A stretch of 64,000 nt of DNA, from NCBI GenBank assembly GCA_014898415.1, contig RCTD01000002.1, positions 2,542,001-2,606,000 on the forward strand, written 5' to 3'. The notes below the pieces were generated by a model that was given only the letters and a program-made list of their open reading frames with translations, did no database searches and was not told where the DNA came from. Source of the DNA: Stromatinia cepivora (Eukaryota; Ascomycota; Leotiomycetes; Helotiales; Sclerotiniaceae). Position numbers and translations under genes: made by a program. Every line of letters begins with the position of its first letter. Position 1 is the stretch's first letter. Positions 1-14,900 of the stretch are shown here, one piece after another.

Positions 1-3000
1 TGCTCAGTCCTCAAAACCATGCCAAGGCTTTCTAACTGAATTGTAAGATGCTTAACTGAAAAATTGTAGGAAGTTTCTTCTCATTAAATAGACGCAAAAC
101 TCTTCGTGTACTGAGCTACAAAACCTGACATTGGACTGTCAAGCGAAACACCAGTCCAGATCGTGCCAGAATAGAGCCTTTGTAAAGTTTTCCTTATAAT
201 GTGGATCCTCCTGAACTTCTTCGAAATAATATCCCACTCCAAGAAATACGTGCAGACTAGCATGTTCTGAGTTTGGCTTGCGTCGGTGTGTTGATTACAG
301 GCTCTGCACAGGTGCCTTCGGGAGCTACTCGAGTCTTGGAATAAGTAAGTTATTGGAAACTCTGCATGTGTCTAGGAGATGGGATATTATCGGATAAAAA
401 CTCACCTGAAAGTTCGAATAATCATACCCTTAAAACTTAAGCTGATTCCTAATGAACTTACGATTCAATAATAAAAGTAGAATTATTGACAGTGAATCTC
501 ATACTACCAGGAGTTCTACCCAAGACTATCTTTACTTTTCCAAGGTTGGATTCCAAGAAACAGGGCTGAAATAGGCAACTTTTCTCTTTGAGATGTCTTC
601 GGATTTGTCTCGTCTGATGTGAAGTTTTTCCCTTCACTATCGTGAGAGAGTCGGGGTATTGTTTGTTTGGGTAGTATCATTTGATCGCATATGCAAATCA
701 AGAAAAAAAAATCCTACCCACATATTTCCAATTCCCTCTGCTCATAACCTCGATATCTTTTACCGCCATTACATAGCTTCAAAAAGTTCTATTTTCCATC
801 CATGAATTCCCCCTACGGCTTCGTTCGATCGTTCCGGACTTCCTTTCTTTTCAAGATAATCTCTTCGTACATGGCAAGCACTGCTCATATTTAACTTCTC
901 AACTTTTAAAGTTAGTGCTCATATGACGGACTAGCTAGCGCGATGAGCTTTGGAAATGCCTCGGTTGTTGGGGAATGAGGCATTCGTATTCACTGCACCT
1001 TAACTTGAACGCTGGTATGGTATAAGGTCAGGTGGTAGCAGGAATAACTCCTCAAACTATATGAAGACATTGGATTGAACTGTTATCTCATTTGGCTTCA
1101 CAAGTGCTCGTGGGCATTGGGCCCCATCACGAAAGTCCGAAAGATGCACAAGAAAAGTATTTCCGACGGAGTTTCACGCTGCGGAAGAAATGGCGGAGAC
1201 TTCCTGTTTTAGTTCATTGTATCTTTTATCTATTATCTCTCCTCTCTCATATTCTATTTAATTTGCCGTTGTCGTTTTTTTATTACCGCAAGATTTTTAC
1301 TATTGCTAATGATACCTAGATATAGTACTATTTAATCTCAACTTCCATCTCTTTCTACCCCCCTGGAAAACAAATCATTGCCAACCCGTCATTACCTGCT
1401 CATTGGACACAACAATATTCTCCTAATACCTCTTGCCTACCCCTTGAACTTTTTGTTCACAGATTAATGCCATGGTCCAGTGGGCTTCTGAGCCCATTTC
1501 AGCTCAACGTTTCACCAGACGCAATACTTTCAAATATTCTTTCAAAAGGGTGCTTATAACTACAATATTTGAAAAAGGCTCCACATTGAGAATAGGCTAG
1601 TTCTGATGATGTCTAAAGAGGGGAAGTCCACTGTGTAAAGTGGGGGTGAGGTGACGGAGGCTGTCATTCACTTCAAATTCCTTAGTACAGAATAGTGGGA
1701 TAGTGGGGTTCTTTTCTCTGATATAAATATTATTACCACCGTAGAATAACTCATTATATCGCCTTCAATCACGCCGTTGGACCCCCAAAGGTTCCGGAGC
1801 TTGGGGAGAGTTTTGGCACTGAGTGGTCCGTTTCGGCTGCCTGTGGGCCCGCGAAGATTCCAAGGAAATGGATGATGAGGTGGTATATTCTGAACCGAGT
1901 GTCTCGTCTGTTCATTCATCCCAGATCTATGTTGGATTGACTACTTATTATCGCTTAGGATGAAAAACTTGGCGTCGGGTGAGAGTTAGAAAGTAAATAT
2001 ACTGAGAACGGATGATAATAAGTTTTTACCATCTCGATCTCATCTTATGTTCTGGGTCCTACAATCTGACGGACAAGTTAACCAGGTAATAGTAAGACTT
2101 CAGTATAGACAATAAAACAAAGACCGGAGAACAGTAGACGTGCTATTGGATGAGATCACTCTATCTCGTACTGCCTACCACCACAGGGATGGCCAGCGTC
2201 TCCTTTGAAACCCAAATATGGGAGAAGCGCAACTACTGTCAAAGCACGCGACAGTACCTCATGCGAATCCTTTGTATGATGGGTGATGCTAAAGGTAGGA
2301 ATACCTGCGTTGACAAGGGAACTAAATAGTTGTGATTGTAGAGTAGAATACGCTAGTGATAGGTGAATAATGGGCACCTGTAGTGGCTATCCTGTTCCAT
2401 GCACTGCAATATTTGCATGTATAACTCTTTTAGCCCATCTAATAGTCATGGGCATCGGCACTAGTACACGAGAGGAATTAGAAGAGAAGAAAACGAAACA
2501 GGAAGGTTAAATACAAGCTCAACTCCTTGTATTACTTCTGCAAAGCCACTTTGTAAGCTTAAACCAGGACGCCAACATTGGAGTTCTTGAAAGCCAATCA
2601 GGAGCACAACGCGTTCGAGTTTGGGAGGAGTAAATTTTGACATTTGTCATGACAAGCTAAGGGCTCAAGGCTTTTGAGGAGCAGAGAAATGCTATCCGGT
2701 TTGTGATTAGAAGGTATAGTTTCATCTGATAGAGAAGTAGATTGAACGACAGTGACGAGTGAGACCGAGAATAATCTATGTGCAGATGGGACTGAAACCA
2801 GGAGTGAATAAACTATCATTATAGATAGTAGTCTGGACTCAGAAGCGAGATTGATGTATAAACAATAATATCATCAAAGAATATAATAACCTGGGGCCTT
2901 TTCCACGACATCTGGCAAAAGGTCTTTTAAAGAAACTAGATTGGAATTCTCGAGGTGTTGTGAAATAGCAGAGTAAAGAGGGACTTCTGAAGAGATTCAC

Positions 3001-6000
3001 TCAATTTATAATAAATTGGCGACTAAAAATTCTCAACATCTTTACCCCTCTTTTCTATGCATACACCTAATACCGTGTCTTTGGCTGGCTCTAGTCCCAA
3101 TAACCCCTCTGAAGAAAGGGGAGGAAGCATGTCAGTTTCCATGGCTATACGATACATTAGATGTAAGTAAATAGCATGCACACTCCTACCCAGGGACAGG
3201 ACTTTCATATTCAGCACATGGATACAAAAGTAATCATAGATATGAATACATAACCACAAACAGCTGGTAACATCAACAAAAATGGTATTTAGATGAGTTC
3301 AAACTTGATAATATTCAATCGGTGGACTATTGTGAACTATTTAGTTGAGTTCTTCGCAGTACTATACAAATTTTGAATAGGTCAGTTGAATATAACACCT
3401 ATTCGATTATTCTCGGCTTTTCAACAGTGTAAATATAATATCTGTCATCGAGTCCTTGATCTACTATCTATTATAGAGTCTCGCTGCCATAATTTCATAT
3501 GAAGCTATTGCTGTCATCGTTTAACGTTATCAGATGGGAATAGGGGGTAAGAGCGCTATACGAAATGAAATCAGAAAAGAATTGGTCCCCGCAAATACAA
3601 TCCGCAAATTCACAAATTTCAAACTTCTCCTTGCTGCTCTTCAATATCTGTGCGGATCTTGTTGAAGAGGGTATCTTTTACATGGTACCGCTGGGAAAAG
3701 AGAGAAGCGGAAATGGGGGGGTAGTAAATATTGTGATTGTGGAATATGTTGAGGAGTAGTGAATGATACGTGAGTACAGGCCCGATTAATGAATCACATC
3801 GAACTCCAAAACTGAAGGTACTTCATGACTGGAGAGGCAGAGACATAGCTACAAGTATGTCCCGTAAGTTTATAGATGGAGTGGCTAAGTTTTTTAATAT
3901 TAGAGAGATTGCTAAAAAGGCCCTTGGGGGTTCCAGTTGGAACCTTGACCTCTCTAATGTGAAATTCGAGGTTAACGTTTTTCCATGCGGGAAAGAGACG
4001 GCTTAAGAGAATTCATCAGATATACAAGCGAATTATTGGATTATAGCAAGAGATGATAAGTTGAGATGAAGTAGACAGCAAACTTTTACCGTTCGATAAA
4101 TCCTCGAGATTGAAGAGCAATATTTCAAGAATAGCTGAACTGTACCAAAGAAATCTCTACAATTGATCTCGACCTGTCTCTCTCCACTTCTTTTCTTAGT
4201 TTTTTACATTGATTCCTCGTAAAAAGATGCTCTTTATCTTCGTCATAGAGACTACAAATGCCGGAGACTGTGGCACTTACGTGCGATATCTCCCCTTTTT
4301 GAAGCATTGCAAGAAATTATCGAGCTCTGGGGCGGTACATATGTTAGTCGATAGTCAGCTACCTCAATACGCTCCATCGGTTCTTTTGTCTCAAAAGATT
4401 CTTCACTAGCCTCATCAGATAGGATAGCAAGGTATTTTAACAGTGGTTTCGTATAACAGTAATCATAATAATTTCTTTATGAAGATATAAAAGCCTTAAT
4501 TGTAGAATAATCTCAGAATCGACTATTGATTATAAACATCCCTAGGTATTTCAGATCTGATCTTCGACGCGAGGTATAACCGCCGTTTGTTTTTTTGTGT
4601 AAGTTGACTTGTCTCTGTGCCTCCATTTAAAGAAAACCATGCTGATGGAAAAAAAGGAGTTGAAGCATCTGATTACCTTCACGAGTGAATCAAAAGTGGC
4701 GTGATCGATGAGGGATTTTCTGGATCATGCACAGTACTACTTACTGTTTGTTCTTGCGGGGCCAGACTAATTCATCATAATTCTTGTTCGTGAATGATTA
4801 GCTGACTAGACTCCTCAACCTCAGTAATACTACTGATCGGCCGATTTTTCTTAACTAGGACTTCTATTGGTATTACTATTCCAAGAACCATTATTCTTCC
4901 CTCTCGTCTATAAAGCCGCTACCCCACCGGTCCCCAAATGATCCAAAACCATGAAGCCGAATCCCTGGGATGGCTTGTGTACGCTCAATAGTACCTTCAA
5001 ACCATTCTACCCAAGGACGCCGTTACTCCTTTGCAAATTTAGCTTTCAATCTAGACTGTTATACATTTGTTGCCGAGTTATGGGAGTTCAGCAGTATCAT
5101 CTGGTCTCAATGCGTTGGAACCGAGCAATTCTCTTTCCTACCATCTATGGTTTGACAACGCTGAGCCTATAGTTTCCATATACTTATTGGAGAAAATAAC
5201 TCTCTTAGTCTATGTCTATGATATGGTGCTGAACAAGACGACTGAACTGGCTAGGCATCACCGTTTAATTTGGTGTTGTAGTCATGATAGATCGATTCAT
5301 CTGGGCAGGAAATTCTTGCTCCAGTGGTATTTATAAACTGGAAGGGAATCCTTTTTCCATTGTTTTTGCGGTCCCACTTGTTCGTGATCGCCTGGAACAC
5401 TGCCATTATGAAGATTCCAGATTCACCATCTGATGCCAAGTCATTATATTCTTACTGCTATAATTAGATAAGAACTAGGGCGAATTTGAGAACTGCGGTC
5501 ATAAAGGCATCAGAAATTCACAGCTCATGCCTACTTGGCACTTGAACATTATCAACGACATAGATGAATTAAAACTTGGAAAGCTACTTCGCGCAACTAT
5601 TAATAACTTAAATCCCCTCTCAAAGTCCCTCGACAGAAGAAGCTTCGAAACATACAAACCAAGCCGTTCTTCTCGCATGTGGAGCTATTCCGCAGTCTAT
5701 TGATAAAGAAAGTCGCAATCACAGAAGAATTCCACAGTACAAGGGATCTAACGGATGAAGTAAAGTAGAAAATGGCACAGCGGGCAATGCATAAATAAAC
5801 TCGGAGATGAGGTGCGGACTGATTTCCTCATACTATTGATCTGCAAAGTACAGTACTTGCAGAAAAACGATGATGAGGAAATTGGATGTGATATGGACAT
5901 CACTGTCGCCAACAGATGAGAGATTCTGGGAGTAATCATCAATCTTAAATCTTTGGATGATAATGTAAGACTTAGAATTGAATGTATTTTGTTGTTGCTA

Positions 6001-6584
6001 TATGAAGTATAAGAAGTATAAATAAAATCTGAGGTCCCATCTCAGGTCACAGTAATTTTCAAGTCTAAAACTTGGGATGATGACTATCATACCTGACAAC
6101 TAATTAGAGCAAGATTTGCACCTAACTCGAGATTATAATATGAATTAAAATATCCACTATGACTGTCTCTCTGATGTATCTGGCGACTCCATACATGAAA
6201 AGAATTTTATCCTCTCTCTTCAAAAATCCTCTCTCTTCAATAATACTCCCATCCTATTCCCAAAAGTACCCTTCCAATTCCAATTCCTATTCCCATCCCG
6301 GAAATTCCATTCCAATTCCAGTCCAATTCCGTTTCCTGGGTATAGTTCCTATCCTATCCTATCCAACCTACACTGCACTACTCTAAGCCTCATGACTTAG
6401 GTTTCGTGTCCATGAGAAGAGAAGACTTTGCTCGTTCGTCCCCCAATCCACCCTACTGTATTAATATAATGTAATGTATATGAAGCCTCCTCTCTAAATC
6501 GAGGTTTTGGGCCTGGCTTGGCCTTGTACGTTGATTCTCTCTTTCAACTCAACCACCATACAAGAGAATGCAGTATTCTCGTCT
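1..6584. other. gene-poor flank, no supported gene
   Basis: I see no reading frame here that looks like a conserved protein. Open frames are all shorter than 90 codons, several begin with TTG or GTG rather than ATG, and none joins to a neighbour through convincing splice sites. A pyrimidine-rich microsatellite-like stretch built on CCAATTCC and CCTAT lies at about 6240-6370, just downstream of the DUF7729 gene. Unspliced or very small genes, or long non-coding transcripts, cannot be excluded by eye. Confidence 0.5.
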
Positions 6585-8289
6585 TCATATTAACCATCCC
6601 AATACCGCAATCCAAAGCATTACCAATCCCACCATTCCATTTATCCCTCCACCTCCCATCCTCACACTCGCCGCCGCCCCCGTCACCACCGCCGCAGCAG
6701 GTAAACTCGCATTCACAAACCCAGGTCCACATTGCACATTAACCATACCAGCCGCCTGCTCATAAGTCCCCGCAATGGCACTCGATCTCACCGCACCCGC
6801 TTGTTCAAAAATCGCCATGGTATTTCTCAAACACGAGTTACATGTTGGTTGACTTCCGCCCGGTAGGGATACATTGACGGGTAGATAGTAGATGTAGGAA
6901 TCGGTGGGAGAAGAGCTATTGGTTACGGCTTGCGCGTAGCAGTATGCGCCGTTGGTGGGGTCTTTGAGACAGGATGCTGTGTAGAGGGTTGAGTAGGCGA
7001 GGAGACCGAGGCGAGCTTGCGTTACGAGGGGGTTGGCGGCGGTGAGGTCTGTGGAACAGGCGGTTGGGGAGGTGATGTTCGAGGCGATGCTGGACATGAG
7101 GGTGGAGCATGATTGGGCGTTTGCGGAACAGGAGGCATCGAGGGTTTGGGTAATGCGGACGATGGATTTGGAGGCTTGGAAGAAGGAATTTGAGTTCTGA
7201 GATTTGTATTAGTTTTGGACTTGAAGAGTGGAATTGAGGGGACATATGAGAAGGGGAGAATGGAATTGGATGGGAATGTGTCAATTGGCGCGATCGGTAA
7301 TGGCGATTGAATGAGAAAAGATAAAACCGCATCTAAAAACATAATCTTACCTGCAATAACAACGAAAAAGGCAAACAGGCCTTAAAATTTTCATTCGCCA
7401 AAAAGTTCATCATAAAACTCGAACATGTTGAAGTAACATTACTTGTAAACCCACTATCAAACGGAGTTGGTAAACTTGTCGTCGCAGTCGCAGCGGACAA
7501 TTGTCCACTACTCGTTTTTGAAGAAGCCAGTGTTGAAGAGGAAGAATCTGTAACTGTAACTGTTGCTGTACCTGTAATTTTGGGTGGAGTGATGGTTGCT
7601 GTAGAGGTTATTATTGCTACGTTTCTTTTTTTGAAATGGGATTTGGATTCAGATTCGGAATCTTCAGGAGTTGATTCTAGATCTCGAAATTGATCTGTGT
7701 CTTGATTGTCTTGAGCTTGAGTTTGAATTTGAATTGGTATTGGATTGTTATTTTCTCTTGGGTTTTTTCCTTCCTCTTCATCAATACCTAAAGCAAAACC
7801 ACTACTTGCATGAGTAATTTCGCGTGGGAGTGAGGGATCGGGTTGTTGATCAACTAAAATCGTACCAGATCTAGCAAGTCGAGCGAGCGTCGATGCGAAT
7901 AATTCGGGGATATCTTCTCTCACATCAATCATTCGTTCTTCAATGTAAAATTCTGCTGAACATATTTGGATGAAGAAGGAGAAAAAAATGGAGAGAAATA
8001 TTATTATATTTGTTGGAGAAGGAAATGTATGATTTGAAGATGTGTATTTTTTGAAAGATGATGTCGATGATGTCGATGATGATGTCGTTATGAAGGAAAC
8101 TTCTTGCTTGGAAATGCCCAGATGTGATATCCTTTTTGTGATGGTAGGGATGTGCATAAGGATAGGGATAGGGATAGGGATAATTGATGCCGTTGGATCG
8201 TGCGACATGAATCGTTGCGAAGAAATGAACAATTGTGAAGAAGATGGCCATTTCGATATCGAGACCTGTTTCATCCTTTCCATATCCAT
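6585..8289 (-). CDS. DUF7729-type GPI-anchored surface protein
   Basis: Two exons on the minus strand, 8289-7351 and 7196-6585, are separated by a 154-bp GT/AG intron in phase 0 and give 516 residues. The junction joins ...ACLPFSLLLQ to NSNSFFQASKS..., a Cys-rich run I associate with the fungal DUF7729 family (from memory). The protein has a basic, Ser-rich N-terminus, a hydrophobic segment at about residues 94-112 ending in a CSA-like cleavage site, and a Ser/Thr/acidic linker. A cysteine-containing domain follows, and the C-terminus is hydrophobic (GMVGLVMLWIAVLGWLI) like a GPI-attachment signal. I infer a cell-wall or plasma-membrane protein of unknown role. The N-terminus is uncertain: the signal-like segment is unusually far in, and ATG codons at residues 28 and 45 are alternatives. 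The PIPIPIPI run reflects a GGGATA microsatellite in the DNA. Confidence 0.75.
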
Positions 8290-11200
8290 TTTGGTTTAGA
8301 GATAAAGATAAAAGATATATACGGTATATCTTTATAATCGTGGTTCCAGCATCACTTTCCCTATACAAATCGACAACTGCTATAGTCGTCGGTGGAAGAA
8401 GAAAATGTTCAATTTATCCAATTTGGTGAAGAGGGTCGTATTAATTGATCTGGAACGAGTGAACAATCAATAAATATTCCTGTAATATCCTTTCCGTCCC
8501 GAATATTCGTCCCGAGCTGGATAACGATTGAAGATGATTGTTTGAAGCTTTGAAGGTCGAATATATAGGTTAAGTGTATTCGTCTGATGTTTTTTCGATT
8601 TATTCCCTTTCCACACTTGATTCCCTTCCTTCCTCGTCGATGTATATTCCAAGTGAGTTATCGTATCTTGTCGTATCGTATATTCGAAGTGTATAAAAAA
8701 GGAATTAATCGCAAGAGGTGAAGAAGACCTCAAAATAGAAAGCAGATAAAATCCGAGAAAAAGTAAATCAAAAAAAAAAGAATGACAGTAGTTGGAAAGG
8801 AACTCCAAAAATCCCTTGTATATAAATTGAAGCCGTTGATAAACTCTCTGGGAGAATATGGTTTGATATATTTCATTAGAACTATTTGCAATTCAACCAC
8901 GCCAACCACGAATCAAGGTTTGAAATACCTAATCGTTAACCATACTAATCCGTCGATAGATAGATAGGTAGATAGATGTATCCAGGTAACCCATGTGGCA
9001 TTAAACCAGTCAAAAAACCTAAATCTTGCATCTAGACTATATCTAGATTCGACTGCCTACCTTTTGGGAAGAAATACTACCGTATTACAAGGTAGAAAAG
9101 CCATTGCAAGCCATTATGTGCCATTATATGCGCCATCCTTGGTTGGAGTAACCAGATGAGCGAGACGAGTAAGGCTAATATTGAATTTTGGGGGTGAGGC
9201 GTTGATCACAACATACGATGCGGATGTTGCTCACCGATTAGTTTGCTAGGGAATAGATCTTGATGGGAATATCTGTGGTTTATTTGTACCTTTATAAGGA
9301 TATATATAATATGAGTACTCTACTTCATACTCTATTCCATCTACTCTATTAATACAAACCCTCCCAAGCCCCCAAAATCATCAAATAGACATCGCCAAAA
9401 AAAAAAACCAAAAAAAAAACAACCTCCTTCATCCTTCATCCTTCATTCTCACCAAACCAAACCCAAAAGTCTCGACCAACTCCACTTTTCCACATTCACA
9501 CTAGATCACTCCCGAGAAACCCCTGTCTTGATCCAGCCCAGAACCCCCCCCAAACAAGTAATATCCCCGCTCGCACGTTCAAAAAAAGGCTTTGAGACCA
9601 CGCCATCTGTCGAATTTGCGCGATTCGTATGTGCGTTTTGAGATGTGACCGAAATGAGCGTTTGCGTTTATGGACATGATATTACGAAAAAATGTTGGAA
9701 ATGGAGAGGTGGGAAGGGAAGGGAAGGGAAGGGAAGCCTAGGTAGGTAAGGCGATGCGTGGGGTGCTATGCTATCATGTGTTGGGGGCGGGTCTCAAAAT
9801 AGCTCTTTCTTTTGCACATGACATCCATTGTACAAAGATGCAGATGCAGATGCAGATGCAGATGCAGATGGTGTGAGATGCATTCTGCAATGGTAAACCA
9901 ATACTTTTTGCAGTAAAAGATCAACAGGATCTAGACCTCCAGAACAAAAAATCATAAAACAACCGTTCGGCTCCTCAAATCCATCTCTTTCGGTAATCTT
10001 ATAAGAAGTCACCTAGTGCTCCACGCACTGTCGGAACCAAATACATGCTCCCCATATCAGCATTGACTGTACCAAAGAATCCACAAAAATCCAAAGGTGC
10101 TCTCTGGGCGTTCAAGGCGTAAATGGGGTTGTGTAACCATAAGCACGGAATCGTACAATCGTACTGGCTGGCGGCTGTGTACGTACATGCGTTTTCCCCT
10201 TTTATTTACAGCACCAAGAAGGTACTAGAACGCCTCTTTGCAGTACGGCATTGCATATTCTAGATATTGTGTAAGCAAGCAGGTACCGTACCATATCCAT
10301 ACATGAATCTTTAATTTCGATTTACAGAGACAATCAGCTATTCAGCGAATTAGACATCAATATCAATATCCAGCAAAACAACAAACGATAAACAAACCTC
10401 ACTCATCTCCCCATCCAACCCAATAACCAACAAGAACCCTGAGTTCAACCAACACAATACCACAAAATTAATACAAGCTACTAGGTATGCATTCAATAAT
10501 CCAGCCTTATCAAGTCAATCAAGTCAATCAAGTCAATCAATCAATCAATCACAATCTTGTGTATTTCCAGATTTCCAGATTCATAACAAGTTAATAACCG
10601 TTTAGAATACAGTCTAATGCAGTCATCCGGGAATTTTCACATATCCTTACTTCCTTGGATTTGTGAGGTTGTGAGGTTATACGAGCTGGGTATAGTACTA
10701 GAGGGCGCTATCAATATTGTTATGTTTGGGTTTGGAATTTTGACTTTTGAATGGGAGATCAGATTTTGTTAAGTTTAAAGTACTGGGTAGTCATTAGATA
10801 TCAAGAAGTAAGGAAGAGGTGAGGTGAGTAAGAAGAACAACTAAAAGAAGGCGAAAGGATTTCATTCATCCTAATAATACATGCAACCGCATTTACCGCC
10901 CCGAACGAACGGTAGATTCAAATACTCGAAGAGTACTCAAAATCCCTCGTCGACCAATCAATTAATACTCTGTACGACCCATAGATAGGGAAATAGTTCA
11001 ATCTAATGATAGCTAGGTACACAATCTCCATCTCGATCGCAAAATCAACCAACTACCTAGGTATCTCAGGCAGTTATGGTGTATACTTCTGGAATGTACT
11101 GTACTGTGCTGTGTAGTGTAAATATTGATTCTGAAGTGAAAGCTGTGGTGTGACCTTGGATGGTGTGACTTACTACCTAGTAACCCCTCCCTCCGAAGTG

Positions 11201-11900
11201 ACTGCTGGGTGGAAGGTGATATGTATAAATATGTTCATCAGCTTCGGGTTAGGGTTAGGGATATATATCCATTGAGTCCTGACAAAATACAATCTTACAA
11301 TTAGGGTTAGAAGATATGCAACAAAAAGATATAAGAAACCCCTCACGTGAGAAGCTGGGGTTCTGTCCAATGAGATTAGTATGTGAGGACAGGGGGGTTG
11401 TACTCTGTGTTTGAGTAGGTAGATAAATAATTATGATGGGGGAAGAATGTAGGTTTGGTGTGCTATTTTATTTATAGTCTAGGTATATCATATTGTAGGT
11501 ATTGAGGAAAGAATTTAATGGTTAAGTTGAAGTTATGGACAAAATTCATCTGTCTATCCTGTGTTCATCCTGGTGCTTATGTGATCCATCCCGATTTATC
11601 TCAGAGTTCAAACACTTCAAGTCCCAATTCGAATTCTGAAGGACTTGACACCCACGATACAAATACACAAATTCGAGGTTGGAAGGAGTGATTGAGTATT
11701 ATAACTATACACTTCTTTATTTATCTATCCATGATCATTGTCATCTATCTATTTCCCCTCATACCCCCAAAACAAAAGCTGAGATCCCGCACACTTCTCA
11801 CCCCCACCACCAATACCAACTCTAAGCCGGCCACGAGGAAAGAAGACTCTCGGTCTATAGTATACGAAAAAAAAATCAGAACCAGACGATTAGATATCTC
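8290..11900. other. intergenic region with microsatellites
   Basis: No gene is supported. The stretch contains several simple repeats: GGGAA x5 at 9711-9735, GATGCA x5.5 at 9837-9870, and CAAGTCAAT/CAAT runs at about 10508-10550. Short telomere-like GGGTTA runs lie at 11246-11260. A pyrimidine- and adenine-rich stretch at 9340-9480 resembles a fungal 5' leader, but no coding frame follows it, so a non-coding transcript is possible. Confidence 0.5.
11246..11260 (+). repeat. short interstitial telomere-like repeat
   Basis: The bases read GGGTTAGGGTTAGGG, two and a half TTAGGG units, with another single TTAGGGTTAG at about 11302-11311. TTAGGG is the usual filamentous-fungal telomere repeat. The run is too short to mark a chromosome end and could have arisen by chance or during break repair. 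Confidence 0.6.
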
Positions 11901-14900
11901 ATTCGAAGTCCAAGAATATGGTCAGCTTTGACATCCTGGAGTATGGTCCCTCGCGGGCTATTGTGTTTCTCCGCATGTATTTACTTTAAGCCCATCTGTT
12001 GTAAATGGATTAAACACATCTCCGGAGTCATTGGCCTCCTTCCGATACAGATCGCTCAGTCCTACTGGTGCACGATGCAACCGGAGAATTGGCGACATGT
12101 AAGAATAAACAGACGTTTGAGCTGCTGCTGCAGACTCAATGGTATCTGGATCTTCGCATAAGATATCCGTGATGTCAAATGGTGTATTAATGCTTTAATT
12201 GCTCTCGCAATATTTCACGAAGTCTTGAGTCAATGCCGGCCAGGTGGTAAAGGTCAAGTGTGAGCCAGACACAAGCCTTGGCGGAATTAGGCATGGATTT
12301 TTTTTTTTTTTGGAAAGATATCGTCCCCCGACATTTCGCCTTTATTCTTTTCTCCTCTATGTTTCATCGGCTCCTCTTTACACATTGGGAAACAAGGAGA
12401 AGCGAAAAAACCTAATCGGCCGTCTGAGTACGTAGGTAATCGAAATTCTTGCCGATTTCACACAGGCGCTGCGACGCTCCAGCTGCTGGGTAATAGCACC
12501 AAAGCTGGAGAGAGCATTGGCAGTTCTGGGCCAACCTTTCCGGAATAATTTTGTGCGGTAGTGACGTAGCAGCTTGAGATTCCGGTCTTCTTGAAAAGAA
12601 CTTCGTTGAGCTACTTGATCTTATCACTATCACCCTTAAGTCTCTGGAAGACCATAACTCTCCATCATATAATTATGTTGCTCAGCTATACTCTTCTCAT
12701 CGGCACAGGAGAGCTACAGGTAATCTGAGTAGCGATTGCTCATCGAAAATGGTTGAGGTTTCTATAGCGAGGCCCGGAATTGGAGGACTTTCAACATCCT
12801 ACACAAGGCTTCCTTGTAGCTAGGAAGAGCCACCGGGCTCGTTGAAGATGATTCAGGTTGGTATAGCTAGGAAGCTGGGCACCGGAATAATTCCGTCATC
12901 TGCATAAGTGCTGCATGATGATTGATGATTCATATCTAATCTAATTCCATTGACGGTGGCACCGCAAATTGGGTGGGTATGATAAGTATGAAATATCCCA
13001 CGAAGTCATTTGTCTCTTGAGTTTGTTGAAGCGGTGGTCGGCGGGACTCCACAACTGGAAGACCTTCAACATCCTACACATGGCTTTCCTGTAGTAAGGA
13101 AGAGTGACTCTGGCCCGAAGATTGGTAACAAGCCGTGTTCAAGCAATCTATATTTGGCCTAGCAACGGGGCTTCGAAGAAGATCTTGAAGAACGAGCGCT
13201 ATCATCAAGCTGATTGGGCAAAGCATTGCTCATTTAAGGCGTCAGGAAGACCATAACGGTACTCGTGGTGCTGCGAATTCCGATGTCCATAGCGGCATTA
13301 CTTTTTGATCCTTCGATGTCGGCCCTTATTATCATAGCGAAACGAATTGAATTGCCGATCTGCTCTGGGTATGGGTAGCAGCAAGATTACTCTTGTGGGT
13401 GGTTGACGACGGTCCCGGGCATCGATGCGACAAGGACGATGGATCAAGTTTGCCTCTGGCCACCATCGCCTTTTCAGGACCTAGGCAGTAAAGTTGGTTA
13501 TATCAATGAGACAGAGCAAAATGTTGTCGTCATACGTTTCGGCGAGGATGTTCCATCTGGATGGTAGTCTTCAGGTTTTTCGAGAGGGACAAGTGGGCCA
13601 CCTTCAAGTCGAAGGCAGAGCGGTCGCACGTGAGGGCTAGTTGCTCGTTGTGAAGCTTTCTATGACTCCTCTTTCTCAGATTGTGACTGTGTGACGAAGT
13701 GGTATCTTGGCGACCTCCTGGATGCGGAAAATCGTATGTCAACTCCCGCTTCTGCTCTTCCAATTTTCTTCTACTATAGAATTGATTAAGCGAATGAACA
13801 GAAAAAGCTCGACATTAATCCATTCATGTTTCCACACATCACACCTTACTCTCCGAAATTCTTCATTCCCGGTTGCTCGAGAGGTTGAACCACTTAACCG
13901 TACCAACAAGGATGAAATCACTTAGTCGAGTCACCACATCATCGAACCTCCTTGCATCCTTCCCCACTCTTCCTTCGCATAACCTCCTCTTTGACTTTGG
14001 TTCGATTGCTCATTGCATCCTTGACGTCAATTTTTCTTTAGCTTTTGTGAAAGCCTTGAATTGTTCAAATCTCTGGAGAGAAGTTATTGGCACAAGGTGG
14101 ATATTGTCAACCGGCACAGTAGGAGTAACATCAAGCTGACAGTATGGAGAGCTCCGCTCCCTTGGCGATTGCGTCCGCGCGATCCACTGCCTATGAGGTG
14201 CTTCACGGGCGGTCTTTTTGTTTTGTTACTTGCCTTGGTTCCGGATTTGTTTCCTTCTTTTCTGTTGATTTTTATGGAGGTGACATGAAGTGAGGGATAA
14301 AATTAGGATAGATAGGTGTGAGATTGCATCAAGAAAGCAATCAGCATATCTTGCTTTAGCGACCAGACGAACCCGAGCATAGTGCGACCTTCGGACAACG
14401 TTAGTGCTTCTTGTATGTGCTGCTGCGTATTGACTGCCAACTGGCAAGGCAATAGTTTACTGACTTTTCGGTCGGGCGACGGAAGACTTAGTTGTAAGTA
14501 CAGCCATATTTATCAATAGGGATGGCTTTTGTAGTGGGCTTGTCATAACTAGAAGCCCCAGTGAACGAATCCGCAGTAGAATAAGCGGCTGGTTGATACG
14601 AAGCACGCGCTGAAAACCAAAGTCCTTTTGTTAGAATTTTGGAAATGAGAACTCTCCACTTTGTCGCTTCGCAAAGTCGTCAGATTGCGGGGAGTCTCTG
14701 AAGCTCAGACTACCGCCTCAGCGCTGAAAAGACCTGAAGACACCAAGGTTGACAGTGTTGATATCGGTACTGTGATCTTCGTTGGATGAGACGACGTTTG
14801 GCAACTGTCAAAGTCAATGGCCACGTCGGAAGAAGCTTCGGATTCGGTGGAAGAGTATAAACTTGATTTCTGCTTAGAGCCCAGCATAACACTAAATCCC

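Noticed and set aside
3770..4006. 78-codon ORF as a gene
   Set aside because: It begins with GTG, has no splice support and no recognised motif.
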